DNA of 41,752 nt from an uncultured Bacteroidota bacterium (GTDB lineage Bacteria; Bacteroidota; Bacteroidia; Bacteroidales; WCHB1-69). Positions 21,000 through 29,262 of the stretch are shown one piece after another (the stretch's first letter is position 1; every line of letters begins with the position of its first letter). The notes beneath the pieces are model-generated. The model was given only the letters and a program-made list of their open reading frames with translations, searched no databases and had not been told where the DNA came from. A program made the translations under genes and the position numbers. The stretch spans positions 1 through 41,752 of the forward strand of contig CACYHG010000016.1 in the NCBI GenBank assembly GCA_902774175.1, given 5' to 3'.

Positions 21000-23293
21000 A
21001 AAAACTGCTTTTCATCCTGATGTTTCTGCCTCTCGTCCTTCAGGCGCAGAAACCGGAGGCAGTCTTACGCAGTTGGAGCGGAAACGGATTGGAACCGGAC
21101 GCCAAGGTTCGGACGCTTAACATTTTCATTAACGTCATCTACGACTGGCATCCGGATTGGAACCCTTTTCCGGAAAACAACGGGGTTTGGAACAATGCGC
21201 AGCATGAAGGCATCAATAATGAGGCCATACCATCCTATCTGTCGGACACCACATTCATGAACACCGTATATGATCCTGAACGTCTGACGGGCTGCATCAC
21301 GCGGGTGTTCGGCGAATCCTCGTTCGACTCCCTGCAGCTGACCGGCGATTTTGTTGTGGTTAACATCAGTGAGAGTCGGATTGAGGACGGCCGGGATCAT
21401 CATGGCTATTACTATTACACGGACATCACCTCCTTTTCGGAAATCATCTCCGCCGCCATCCGATTCATGGACAGCTGCGGAGGTCTGAAAACCCTGTACG
21501 GGCATGACATGGGATGGCAGTACGGCTTTTCAAAGGGTCAGAAAAGCTCTTCGATAATGCTGGACGGCTGCGCCCCTTTTATCCAATTTTTCTTCCGGAA
21601 CCTTACGGAGGAGTTCGGGGCCATGGATCCAGGGCAGGGGAACAGCTTCAGCTTTTCTGGGAACTCCCTTACCATGTGTGACACAATATTCCCTTTTTGC
21701 GGTTTTGGAACTGTCCAGTATGTGGGCAACACGGACATCGGCAAGAATCCGACAAGTGTTATCTGCCATGAAATCTCCCACAAGCTTTTCGGCGGGAATG
21801 AATTCCATACTTCAGGCGGAAACCACCGCGGAACGGCGGAAAGGATGCCTTTCCTTACCGTCCAGGGAGGCTACGGGCTGATGGGATGCATCGGTTCCAG
21901 CCTTGTGTGCTGTAACGGCTACGAACGGTGGCGGATGCACTGGAAACATCCTGACGCACCGGACTATATCACCGCCCATGACAGCACGAACGGTTCATAT
22001 CTGGTCTCAGACATCTCCCGTGCGGACGGTAACCGGACATTCCGGCTGCGTGATTTCGTCACATGGGGGGATGCGGTGCGCATCCGGCTGCCATACACCG
22101 ACGGCAGTGTCTGTTCAAACCAGTACATCTGGTTGGAGAACCACAAAATCGGACAAAACAACAAACTGGACTTCCTTCAGCACAGCAATGTTCCGGGCAG
22201 CGGACGTCCGGCTGGAACGGCCGGTGTCTATGCCTATTACCAGATCGGCCGCGACATACTCACTGACACCTTGTCCGGTAACCATAAGGCCGTTTTCCGA
22301 TATAATGTCCGCTATCCGGACGAGCGGGACAACCTGCGGCAGATACCTGCGGAAGGCTTCCATGATTACACGCTGGTTGTTGATTCCGCAAATCCCTATC
22401 TTTTCTCATGCTTTGATGACAATATGCACTTTCATTATCTTGTGGAAGGTACGGAGAATCCATTCAACGGCTATTCGGACCTGGAACGTCAGTTCCATCC
22501 GGATGCGGATGCCGACACGCTGCAGTTGCGTCATGAATTCTCGCCGTTGCGCAAAGTGACCGGCCGCGACACCGTTGACCTTGCATTCCTCGGGGACAAT
22601 GCGGACGCCTTCTCCTGTTTTTCCCATATAAACATGGGGACCAATCCAAGCACCTGCAACGTCAAGGTGTATTACAACTATCTTATGGGAGGCGGTCATT
22701 CGGACTATGCCTACAATCATGACAACCCGCGCAACGTGCGCCACACTAGGCTGAGCGGCCTGGGAATCACGATTGTTCCGCTGCCGGACAGGGACTTCCT
22801 GGTGCGTATCCGCTGGGACGATTACAACATCACCAACGATGTAATATGGACAGGACGTGTGATGCTGCGAGAGGAGGCAAACCTTACACGCGGCCACAGA
22901 ATCACATTAACACAAAACCGCATGCCGGAGCAGCCCTTCCGCGACAGCGTGAGCGGCGAGTTCGCTCCGGTGAGCCGACTGCGCTGCCTGCCCGGCTCGG
23001 TGTTCCGCATGGGGCCACAGAGCAGCCTGTTGCTGGAAAACAAAAGCAGTGTGCTTTTAGACAGTGGAAGCACCTTGTCTGTGGGTGACAGCGCGGAGGT
23101 GCATGTGGGCGCGGGCTGCACTTTTGTGGCCTCCCGTGGCGCGACCATCCGTCTGGGTCGCCATGCCCGCATTGTGGTGGAGGATGGCGGCACGCTTATC
23201 GGTGCCGGCCGCCGCTACAGCAGCGGCACCTACTTTGTCCGCTACCGCTCCCAAAACGGCGTGCAGACGCTGAAGTTTGTGAAGGTGGAATAG
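20996..23293 (+). CDS. Secreted M6-like zinc metallopeptidase
   Basis: 765 residues from a GTG that overlaps the dapB stop, giving a signal peptide (KKLLFILMFLPLVLQAQ). The zinc site is HEISHKLFGGNEFH at 258-271: HExxH followed by a third His nine residues after the second. Downstream, GYERWRMHW resembles the conserved Tyr-x-Arg-Trp...Trp segment of M6 (immune-inhibitor-A-like) peptidases. This is followed by several beta-domains. Near the C-terminus is a run of short strands (SSLLLENKSSVLLDSGSTLS, GATIRLGRHARIVVEDGGTL), then TYFVRYRSQNGVQTLKFVKV, which looks like the last hairpin of a T9SS type A sorting signal. Probably an exported protease. The HExxH spacing is longer than the usual HExxHxxGxxH. 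Confidence 0.7.
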   Translation: MKKLLFILMFLPLVLQAQKPEAVLRSWSGNGLEPDAKVRTLNIFINVIYDWHPDWNPFPENNGVWNNAQHEGINNEAIPSYLSDTTFMNTVYDPERLTGCITRVFGESSFDSLQLTGDFVVVNISESRIEDGRDHHGYYYYTDITSFSEIISAAIRFMDSCGGLKTLYGHDMGWQYGFSKGQKSSSIMLDGCAPFIQFFFRNLTEEFGAMDPGQGNSFSFSGNSLTMCDTIFPFCGFGTVQYVGNTDIGKNPTSVICHEISHKLFGGNEFHTSGGNHRGTAERMPFLTVQGGYGLMGCIGSSLVCCNGYERWRMHWKHPDAPDYITAHDSTNGSYLVSDISRADGNRTFRLRDFVTWGDAVRIRLPYTDGSVCSNQYIWLENHKIGQNNKLDFLQHSNVPGSGRPAGTAGVYAYYQIGRDILTDTLSGNHKAVFRYNVRYPDERDNLRQIPAEGFHDYTLVVDSANPYLFSCFDDNMHFHYLVEGTENPFNGYSDLERQFHPDADADTLQLRHEFSPLRKVTGRDTVDLAFLGDNADAFSCFSHINMGTNPSTCNVKVYYNYLMGGGHSDYAYNHDNPRNVRHTRLSGLGITIVPLPDRDFLVRIRWDDYNITNDVIWTGRVMLREEANLTRGHRITLTQNRMPEQPFRDSVSGEFAPVSRLRCLPGSVFRMGPQSSLLLENKSSVLLDSGSTLSVGDSAEVHVGAGCTFVASRGATIRLGRHARIVVEDGGTLIGAGRRYSSGTYFVRYRSQNGVQTLKFVKVE

Positions 23294-23317
23294 GGCGGAA
23301 CAGGTGAAAAAATGCAG

Positions 23318-23343
23318 GGCGGATGCAAATCCGCCTTTTTTTT
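23318..23343 (+). terminator. Terminator after the metallopeptidase gene
   Basis: A perfect 7-bp stem, GGCGGAT/ATCCGCC, with loop GCAA and eight Ts, 24 bp after the stop. It separates the dapB-peptidase unit from lepB. Confidence 0.9.
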
Positions 23344-23374
23344 CAGAAATTGCGGAAGTTATCATTTTTTGTGT

Positions 23375-23383
23375 TACTTTTGC
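23375..23383 (+). promoter_or_regulatory. -7 promoter box of lepB
   Basis: TACTTTTGC with a TTG at 23350-23352 that could be the -33 element (22-bp spacing). It lies 68 bp before the lepB ATG. Confidence 0.6.
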
Positions 23384-23451
23384 AACAGCTTTCTTTCGGG
23401 GTTTCCCGAAGAGGTTTTTTATTGTTAAAACATTGAATATTAAGTAACAGA

Positions 23452-25143
23452 ATGGACTTGTCAATCACGTTCATGGTGGTGTTCACCATAATATATCTGA
23501 TAGGAACCTTCCTCGGACTGTGGAAAATTTTTGAAAAGGCGGGCTATGCGGGCTGGAAATCCATTGTTCCGGTCTACAATATGATTGTCTGGCTGCGGGT
23601 GCTGGAGCGCCCGATGTGGTGGCTCATCTTCATCGCCATCCCATACCTCTCCATCTTCATGTTCTTCCTGATGGTCTGGAAAACCATCCGCCGTTTCGGC
23701 AAAACTTCATACCTTGTGCTGATACCGGCAACCTGCTTCCCCTGCCTGTATTTCCCGTACCTCGGATTCTCCCGCAGGGAGGTGTTCCATAAGGTCGCTG
23801 AAATGCCAAAGCTGGAAATCGGACTCTTTTCCAGCCGTCAGATTTCGGGCAGGGAGGCCGGTGAATCGCCTGAGGGCAAAAAGACTAAGGCGCGGGAATG
23901 GTGCGACGCCATCATTTATGCCGTCGTGGCCGCACATATCATCCGCACCTTCATGTTCGAATTCTACAAAATCCCCACCTCCTCCATGGAGAGCACCCTG
24001 ATGGTCGGTGATTTTCTATGTGTCAGCAAGATGGCCTATGGGCCGAGAGTGCCGCAGACCTTCATTCAATTTCCTTTTGTGCACCATACTTTGCCGTTGT
24101 TCAAATACCACAAGTCATACACGGACATAGTGCGTCTGCCGTATATGCGTATGCCGGGGTACCGTCCGCTGCAGCGTAACGATGCGGTGGTCTTCAACTA
24201 TCCTGACGGTGACACGGTTATCCTGCAGCGGCAGAACGAGAGCTATTACGGGGTGCTGCGAGCTTTGGAGCGCGCCTACCGCCATCCTCGCGCCCATGCG
24301 GGTGACTATTACATGTGTGAAGGGGAGTGGCACACCTATGCGGAGCTATTCAACAAATATGGGTGGGACAACCATCCCGGCAAGGCCCGTGAGGTTCTTG
24401 CGGCGGAATTCGATGTGGTTTATCGTCCCTCCGACAAGCGTGAGAACTACATCAAGCGCTGTGTGGGTGTCCCTGGCGATGAACTCCGCATCGTTGACGG
24501 TGTGCTGTATGTGAACGGCGAAAAGGCGTACAAGCCCGAAAAGCAGCAGTTCCTGTATCAGGTCAGCCACAACGGAGTGGGATTGAATCAGACGGTGCGC
24601 CAGCGTCTTGACATCAACGAGGAGGATTACCATTCAGGAATTACAGCCGACATAGGCTGCCTGCACGATGCGCAGGTGAATGCCATCCGGAGCATGAGTA
24701 ATGTAATAGGTGTTGAATGTCTGCTGGACACTGCCGGCTATGCCGATCCGGACATTTTCCCCTATGACCCGCGCTATCCTTGGAACAAGGACAATTTCGG
24801 CCCGCTTCGCATTCCGAAAATGGGGGAGACGGTGCAGTTGGACGACAGTACAATCTGCCTCTACCGGCGCATTATCAAGAATTACGAGGGTCATGACCTG
24901 CAGGAGCGCGACGGAAAGATTTACATTGATGGGGTGGAGGCACACCAATACACCTTCGCGCAGAACTATTACTGGATGATGGGCGACAACCGCCACAACT
25001 CGGCCGACTCCCGCTTCTGGGGCTTTGTGCCTGAGGACCACATTGCGGGACGCGCCGCCTTCGTATGGCTTTCCCTTGACAAGTTCAAGAAATTGGGCGA
25101 TGGCAAAATCCGCTGGAAACGCATGTACAAAAAGATTCGCTAA
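23452..25143 (+). CDS. lepB: Signal peptidase I with an N-terminal DUF5684-like membrane domain
   Basis: Cleaves signal peptides at the outer face of the inner membrane with a Ser/Lys dyad. Ser178 lies in IPTSSMESTL and Lys335 in ENYIKRCVGVPGD. The last box is GDNRHNSADSRFWGFVPEDH near 505-525. At 563 residues it is much longer than usual. Residues ~1-115 form an extra multi-pass region (GWKSIVPVYNMIVWLRVLE, WWLIFIAIPYLSIFMFFL) resembling DUF5684, and a large insertion (about 205-330) separates the Ser and Lys boxes. A transmembrane helix at about 153-168 precedes Ser178. It has its own promoter. Neighbouring parAB, DUF5683 and dapB are typical companions in this phylum. Confidence 0.92.
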   Translation: MDLSITFMVVFTIIYLIGTFLGLWKIFEKAGYAGWKSIVPVYNMIVWLRVLERPMWWLIFIAIPYLSIFMFFLMVWKTIRRFGKTSYLVLIPATCFPCLYFPYLGFSRREVFHKVAEMPKLEIGLFSSRQISGREAGESPEGKKTKAREWCDAIIYAVVAAHIIRTFMFEFYKIPTSSMESTLMVGDFLCVSKMAYGPRVPQTFIQFPFVHHTLPLFKYHKSYTDIVRLPYMRMPGYRPLQRNDAVVFNYPDGDTVILQRQNESYYGVLRALERAYRHPRAHAGDYYMCEGEWHTYAELFNKYGWDNHPGKAREVLAAEFDVVYRPSDKRENYIKRCVGVPGDELRIVDGVLYVNGEKAYKPEKQQFLYQVSHNGVGLNQTVRQRLDINEEDYHSGITADIGCLHDAQVNAIRSMSNVIGVECLLDTAGYADPDIFPYDPRYPWNKDNFGPLRIPKMGETVQLDDSTICLYRRIIKNYEGHDLQERDGKIYIDGVEAHQYTFAQNYYWMMGDNRHNSADSRFWGFVPEDHIAGRAAFVWLSLDKFKKLGDGKIRWKRMYKKIR

Positions 25144-25147
25144 TATT

Positions 25148-25165
25148 TTCCGGAAAAAGCCGGAA
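25148..25165 (+). terminator. Weak hairpin after lepB
   Basis: TTCCGG/CCGGAA around an AAAAAG loop, starting 5 bp after the lepB stop and ending 18 bp before the next -7 box. There is no T-tract, so termination is uncertain. Confidence 0.3.
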
Positions 25166-25182
25166 GCAATCCGAAAAATGAT

Positions 25183-25191
25183 TACTTTTGC
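25183..25191 (+). promoter_or_regulatory. -7 promoter box of the glutamine synthetase operon
   Basis: TACTTTTGC, 23 bp before the ATG at 25215. The five genes to 31737 are all on this strand with gaps of 3-63 bp, so this may be their main promoter. Confidence 0.65.
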
Positions 25192-25214
25192 ATATTAACT
25201 AAAAAATCAACGAT

Positions 25215-26723
25215 ATGGAGCAATTCAAAGAACAAACCTTCTGTATGAACCCGCTGGTTCAGTTCCTGCACAAGAATCCTGTGGATTTCACCAAGGCGGA
25301 CATCATCCGCTACATTGAGGAAAATGAGATCCGGATGCTGAATTTCCGCTATGTGGCGGGCGACGGCCGGCTGAAATCGCTGAACTTTGTCCTTACCGAC
25401 AGCGATTACCTCAACCAGATTCTCTCCTACGGCGAACGGGTGGACGGTTCCAGCCTTTTCTCCTTTGTGAAGGCCGGTTCCAGCGACCTCTATGTGATTC
25501 CCCGTTTCCGCAGCGCATTCATGGATCCCTTTGCGGAAATCCCGACCCTCTGCCTGATGTGTTCCTACTACACCAAGGACGGCAAGCCGTTGGAGACCTC
25601 CCCGGAGTACATACTGAAAAAGGCAAAAAAATCTTTCCAGGATGTCACAGGCATGGAATTCAAGGCGATGGGCGAGCTTGAGTACTATGTGGTTGGCGAC
25701 AAGGACGAGCTGTTCCCCGCCACCGACCAACGCGGATACCACGAGTCGGGCCCATACTGCAAGTTCGGTGAGTTCCGCGCACGTGCCATGTACTATATCG
25801 CCCAGGCCGGCGGCACCATCAAGTACGGCCATTCCGAAGTGGGCAACTTCACCTTGGGCGACAAGATTTATGAGCAGAACGAAATCGAATTTCTGGTGAC
25901 CGATGTCGAGGATGCAGCCAACCAGCTGATCATCGCCAAATGGATTATCCGCCAGCTGGCATACGAATATGGCCTGGATGTCACCTTTGCCCCGAAGATT
26001 ACGGTGGGAAAGGCGGGCAGCGGTCTGCACATCCACACCCAGATTACCAAGGATGGTGTCAACCAGTATGTTAAGGACGGCGTGTTGAGCGAGACCGCCC
26101 GCAAGGCCATCGCCGGCTACATGCAGTGCGCCGCTTCGCTGACCGCTTTCGGTAACGCCAATCCGACATCATATTTCCGTCTGGTGCCTCATCAGGAGGC
26201 TCCGACCTCCATCTGCTGGGGCGACCGCAACCGCTCCGTGCTGGTGCGTGTGCCGCTGGGATGGCTCTCCAAGGGAGACATGGTGGCCGACGCCAATCCG
26301 ATGGAAAAGCCCAATCCTGTTGACGGCTCCTTCAAGCAGACTGTAGAGTTCCGCTGCCCGGACGGCTCCGCGGACATCTACCTGCTTTTAGCCGGTCTGG
26401 TGGTGGCGGCCCGCTGCGGTTTCGAGATGAAGGATCCGCTGGCCTTCGCAAAGGAGACCTACGTTGATGTCAACATTTTTGACGAGGCCAACCGTGAAAA
26501 GGCCGATTCGCTTAAGAGCCTGCCCACCTCATGCTATGAGTCGGGAGTGGTTCTGGAGCAGCACCGCGAGTATTACGAGCGGCACGGCGTCTTCACACCC
26601 GAGCTGATCAACGACTTGGTGGCCAAACTGAAATCATACAACGACCAGAACATCCGTGAGGAATTGGAAAAGCATCCCGAACGGATGATGGAGATCGTAA
26701 AAACATATTATCATTGCGGATAA
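25215..26723 (+). CDS. glnA: Glutamine synthetase, type I-like
   Basis: A 502-residue enzyme joining ammonia to glutamate with ATP in the cytoplasm. Metal and substrate motifs are visible: MGELEYYV near 150, GSGLHIHTQI near 270, NPTSYFRLVPHQEAPTSICW near 310-330, the NRSVLVRVPLG arginine loop, and VEFRCPDGSADIYLLLAGL near 380-400. The usual adenylylation-site region (NLYDLPPEE in enterics) is not recognisable, so control by GlnE-type modification is unlikely. The length and divergent motifs fit a Bacteroidota GSI variant, not the ~730-residue GlnN type. First gene of a probable five-gene operon. Confidence 0.85.
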   Translation: MEQFKEQTFCMNPLVQFLHKNPVDFTKADIIRYIEENEIRMLNFRYVAGDGRLKSLNFVLTDSDYLNQILSYGERVDGSSLFSFVKAGSSDLYVIPRFRSAFMDPFAEIPTLCLMCSYYTKDGKPLETSPEYILKKAKKSFQDVTGMEFKAMGELEYYVVGDKDELFPATDQRGYHESGPYCKFGEFRARAMYYIAQAGGTIKYGHSEVGNFTLGDKIYEQNEIEFLVTDVEDAANQLIIAKWIIRQLAYEYGLDVTFAPKITVGKAGSGLHIHTQITKDGVNQYVKDGVLSETARKAIAGYMQCAASLTAFGNANPTSYFRLVPHQEAPTSICWGDRNRSVLVRVPLGWLSKGDMVADANPMEKPNPVDGSFKQTVEFRCPDGSADIYLLLAGLVVAARCGFEMKDPLAFAKETYVDVNIFDEANREKADSLKSLPTSCYESGVVLEQHREYYERHGVFTPELINDLVAKLKSYNDQNIREELEKHPERMMEIVKTYYHCG

Positions 26724-26735
26724 TTTGAAGATGCC

Positions 26736-27401
26736 ATGATATGGTCGCTTTTTAAAGGAATGATGGTCGGGCTCCCGTTCATTTTTGTTCTGGGGCCCGC
26801 CTTGTTCGCCATCCTGCAGACGAGCATTACAAAGGGTTTCTATTCCGGATTCCAGTTTGCGGTGGGGATAGCGTTCAGCGATATCCTTATCCTTTCCCTC
26901 TGCTACTGGGGTGCCAGCTTTTGTGTGGAAAACCGTTTTTTCCAAATACTTCTCGGCATGGTGGGCAGCGGCTTCATGGTGCTTTACGGCCTCTATCTTT
27001 TCTTCAAGAAGGCGCATCCTAAACGTAAAAGGATCAAGGATCACGATTTGAGCGAGGCTATCAACTGGAAGGGGGTGTTCAGCGAATTGGGGAAAGGTTT
27101 TTTTATGAATACTGTCAACCCGTTCCTTTGGATACTTTGGCTCTCGGTGATTTCGGTCGGTACCGCAGGCGGCACCCGGATGCAGGCGGTCTGTTTCATC
27201 GCCGGCATTGAGATGGTGCTGCTGCCCTGTGACATTCTGAAGGCCTATTTCGCCAACAAGCTGACCAACGCCCTGTCGGAAAATGTGGTGCACCGTATTA
27301 ACCAGGTTGCCGGCATCCTGATGATGGGGTGTGCGGTGGTGCTGCTTGTCAGGACACTTCTTGTTTTCCATCTTATTACCATTCCGGGTATTAATTCCTA
27401 A
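26736..27401 (+). CDS. LysE/RhtB-family amino-acid exporter
   Basis: A 221-residue integral membrane protein with about six hydrophobic segments, beginning KGMMVGLPFIFVLGPALFAI, the family's N-terminal Gly/Pro-rich helix. NTVNPFLWILWLS near 125-137 is the conserved NPK/NP motif of LysE carriers. It starts 12 bp after glnA. Following glutamine synthetase, it could export glutamine or another amino acid; substrate is inference. The ATG at 26736 is the first that gives the complete first helix. Confidence 0.8.
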   Translation: MIWSLFKGMMVGLPFIFVLGPALFAILQTSITKGFYSGFQFAVGIAFSDILILSLCYWGASFCVENRFFQILLGMVGSGFMVLYGLYLFFKKAHPKRKRIKDHDLSEAINWKGVFSELGKGFFMNTVNPFLWILWLSVISVGTAGGTRMQAVCFIAGIEMVLLPCDILKAYFANKLTNALSENVVHRINQVAGILMMGCAVVLLVRTLLVFHLITIPGINS

Positions 27402-27420
27402 TGCTTTTTTATCCATGCAA

Positions 27421-29199
27421 ATGAAGAAATTATTTTGCCGTGCTTTGCTGTTGGCCGGCTGTCTGTGCTGCTTCGTTGCGGTTTCTGCCCAAGGCAACCG
27501 CACCTATGAGACCAACGCCCAGAAGTTGAACCGTCTGTTGCAGTATATCCGTTATTATTATGTGGATTCTGCCGATTTTGAAAAACTTGCTGACAAGGCT
27601 ATTGTTGAAATGCTCAAACAGCTTGATCCGCATTCGGTCTATGTCCCCAAAAAGGAGGTGCGCCGCATGAACGAGCCGTTGGAGGGCAATTTTGACGGTA
27701 TCGGCGTGCAGTTCCAGATCATGAAGGACACCATTGTCGTCGTGGAGCCGATAAAGGGCGGGCCGTCCGAGAGGGTGGGCATCCGTGCGGGAGACAAGAT
27801 TATACGTATCGATGACAGCGTCGCTGTCGGGAAAATATGCACCAATGCATGGGTGTTCAAAAAACTGCGCGGGAAAAAAGGCACCAAGGTCTCTGTTGAC
27901 ATCCGGCGCGGACGCGAGACGGAGCCGCTCCATTTCACCATCACGCGTGACAAGATTCCCATCCATTGTGTGGAGTCCTATTTCATGGTGGACAAGGAGA
28001 CCGGATATATCCAGCTTGAACGTTTCGCCCAACAGACGCTCTCCGAGTTCCGGCAGGCGTTGGAGGAGCTGAAGGCGCAGGGTATGAAAAACCTTATTTT
28101 CGACCTGCGCGACAACACCGGAGGTTACCTGCAGGCCGCCATCGACATGGTGGGCGAGTTCATGGGCAAGGATATGCTTGCTGTCTACACGCAGAACAAC
28201 CAGACAGGCAACCGGATGAATTACCAGACACAACACCGTGGCGATTTTGTTGAGGGACGGCTTGTAATCCTTATCAATGAATATTCCGCCTCTGCATCGG
28301 AAATTGTCTCCGGTGCGGTTCAGGACTATGACCGCGGCATCATCATCGGACGCCGCTCGTTCGGAAAGGGGTTGGTGCAGCAGCAGATGCCGCTTCCGGA
28401 TTCCGCCCAGGTCAGGCTCACCACATCGCGCTATTACATCCCATCCGGACGCTGTATCCAGAAGTCGTATGAGGATATTGAAAACTACAGCCGAGATGTC
28501 ATCAACCGTTATAACCGTGGCGAACTTACCCATGCCGACAGCATCCATTTTCCTGATTCGCTCAAGTACAAGACAATGGGAGGCCGTACCGTATATGGTG
28601 GCGGAGGGGTGATGCCCGACATCTTCATCCCGATGGACACAGGCAGGGTTTCGGACTATTATTACAAGCTGTACCGGCGCAATCTGTTCAACCAGTTTGT
28701 AATGAAGTATCTGGAAAGCCATAAGTCCGAAATGTTGGCCGCCTATCCTGATTTTGACACGTTCTACCAGCGTTTCAAGGTTGATGACGCAATGTTGGGC
28801 GAATTTTACGACTATGCCCGCTCCGAAGGTGTGACCGATTCCATGGAGTTCAAATTCAAGAACTATCTGAACGGTTTTTCCGCCAAGTACAAGGATACGC
28901 TGGACAAGATGTTTCCGGATATGCGGAGCGTAAAGGAGAACCATGCCATGGAACAGCTGTTTGCCGCCTATGTTGAGGAGCAGTTTTCCGAATATAGCAA
29001 AAGGAAGGCGGAATTTGATACGGAAAATTACATTGTCAGGCAGTTGCGCACTTTGTTTGCACGAAATTTGTATGATACGCATGCCTCCGCGAAAATATGG
29101 ATGGAAAAGGATGACACTTATCTTGAAGCGGTACGTGTCATGCATACGCCGTCTGTTTTCCGCAAGATGGGCATACATGATGCTGAGGATAGAAAATAA
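27421..29199 (+). CDS. S41 C-terminal processing protease (CtpA/Tsp-like)
   Basis: A periplasmic serine protease of 592 residues with a signal peptide (KKLFCRALLLAGCLCCFVAV, ending VSAQ). The PDZ domain lies at about 85-180 (FDGIGVQFQI, VGIRAGDKIIRIDD). The S41 core has NTGGYLQAAIDM and INEYSASASEIVSG with catalytic Ser291, and SFGKGLVQ with Lys316, 25 residues later as in Tsp. The ~200-residue helical C-terminal extension is common in Bacteroidota homologues. A start at 27415 (two codons earlier) is equally possible. It lies 19 bp after the LysE gene. The long antisense frame opposite it is a coding shadow. Confidence 0.92.
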   Translation: MKKLFCRALLLAGCLCCFVAVSAQGNRTYETNAQKLNRLLQYIRYYYVDSADFEKLADKAIVEMLKQLDPHSVYVPKKEVRRMNEPLEGNFDGIGVQFQIMKDTIVVVEPIKGGPSERVGIRAGDKIIRIDDSVAVGKICTNAWVFKKLRGKKGTKVSVDIRRGRETEPLHFTITRDKIPIHCVESYFMVDKETGYIQLERFAQQTLSEFRQALEELKAQGMKNLIFDLRDNTGGYLQAAIDMVGEFMGKDMLAVYTQNNQTGNRMNYQTQHRGDFVEGRLVILINEYSASASEIVSGAVQDYDRGIIIGRRSFGKGLVQQQMPLPDSAQVRLTTSRYYIPSGRCIQKSYEDIENYSRDVINRYNRGELTHADSIHFPDSLKYKTMGGRTVYGGGGVMPDIFIPMDTGRVSDYYYKLYRRNLFNQFVMKYLESHKSEMLAAYPDFDTFYQRFKVDDAMLGEFYDYARSEGVTDSMEFKFKNYLNGFSAKYKDTLDKMFPDMRSVKENHAMEQLFAAYVEEQFSEYSKRKAEFDTENYIVRQLRTLFARNLYDTHASAKIWMEKDDTYLEAVRVMHTPSVFRKMGIHDAEDRK

Positions 29200-29262
29200 A
29201 GCGCCTTTTTTGCGCATCCGTGAGGAAAAACATTCAAGTTCTTTGTAAAAAACATAATTAAA

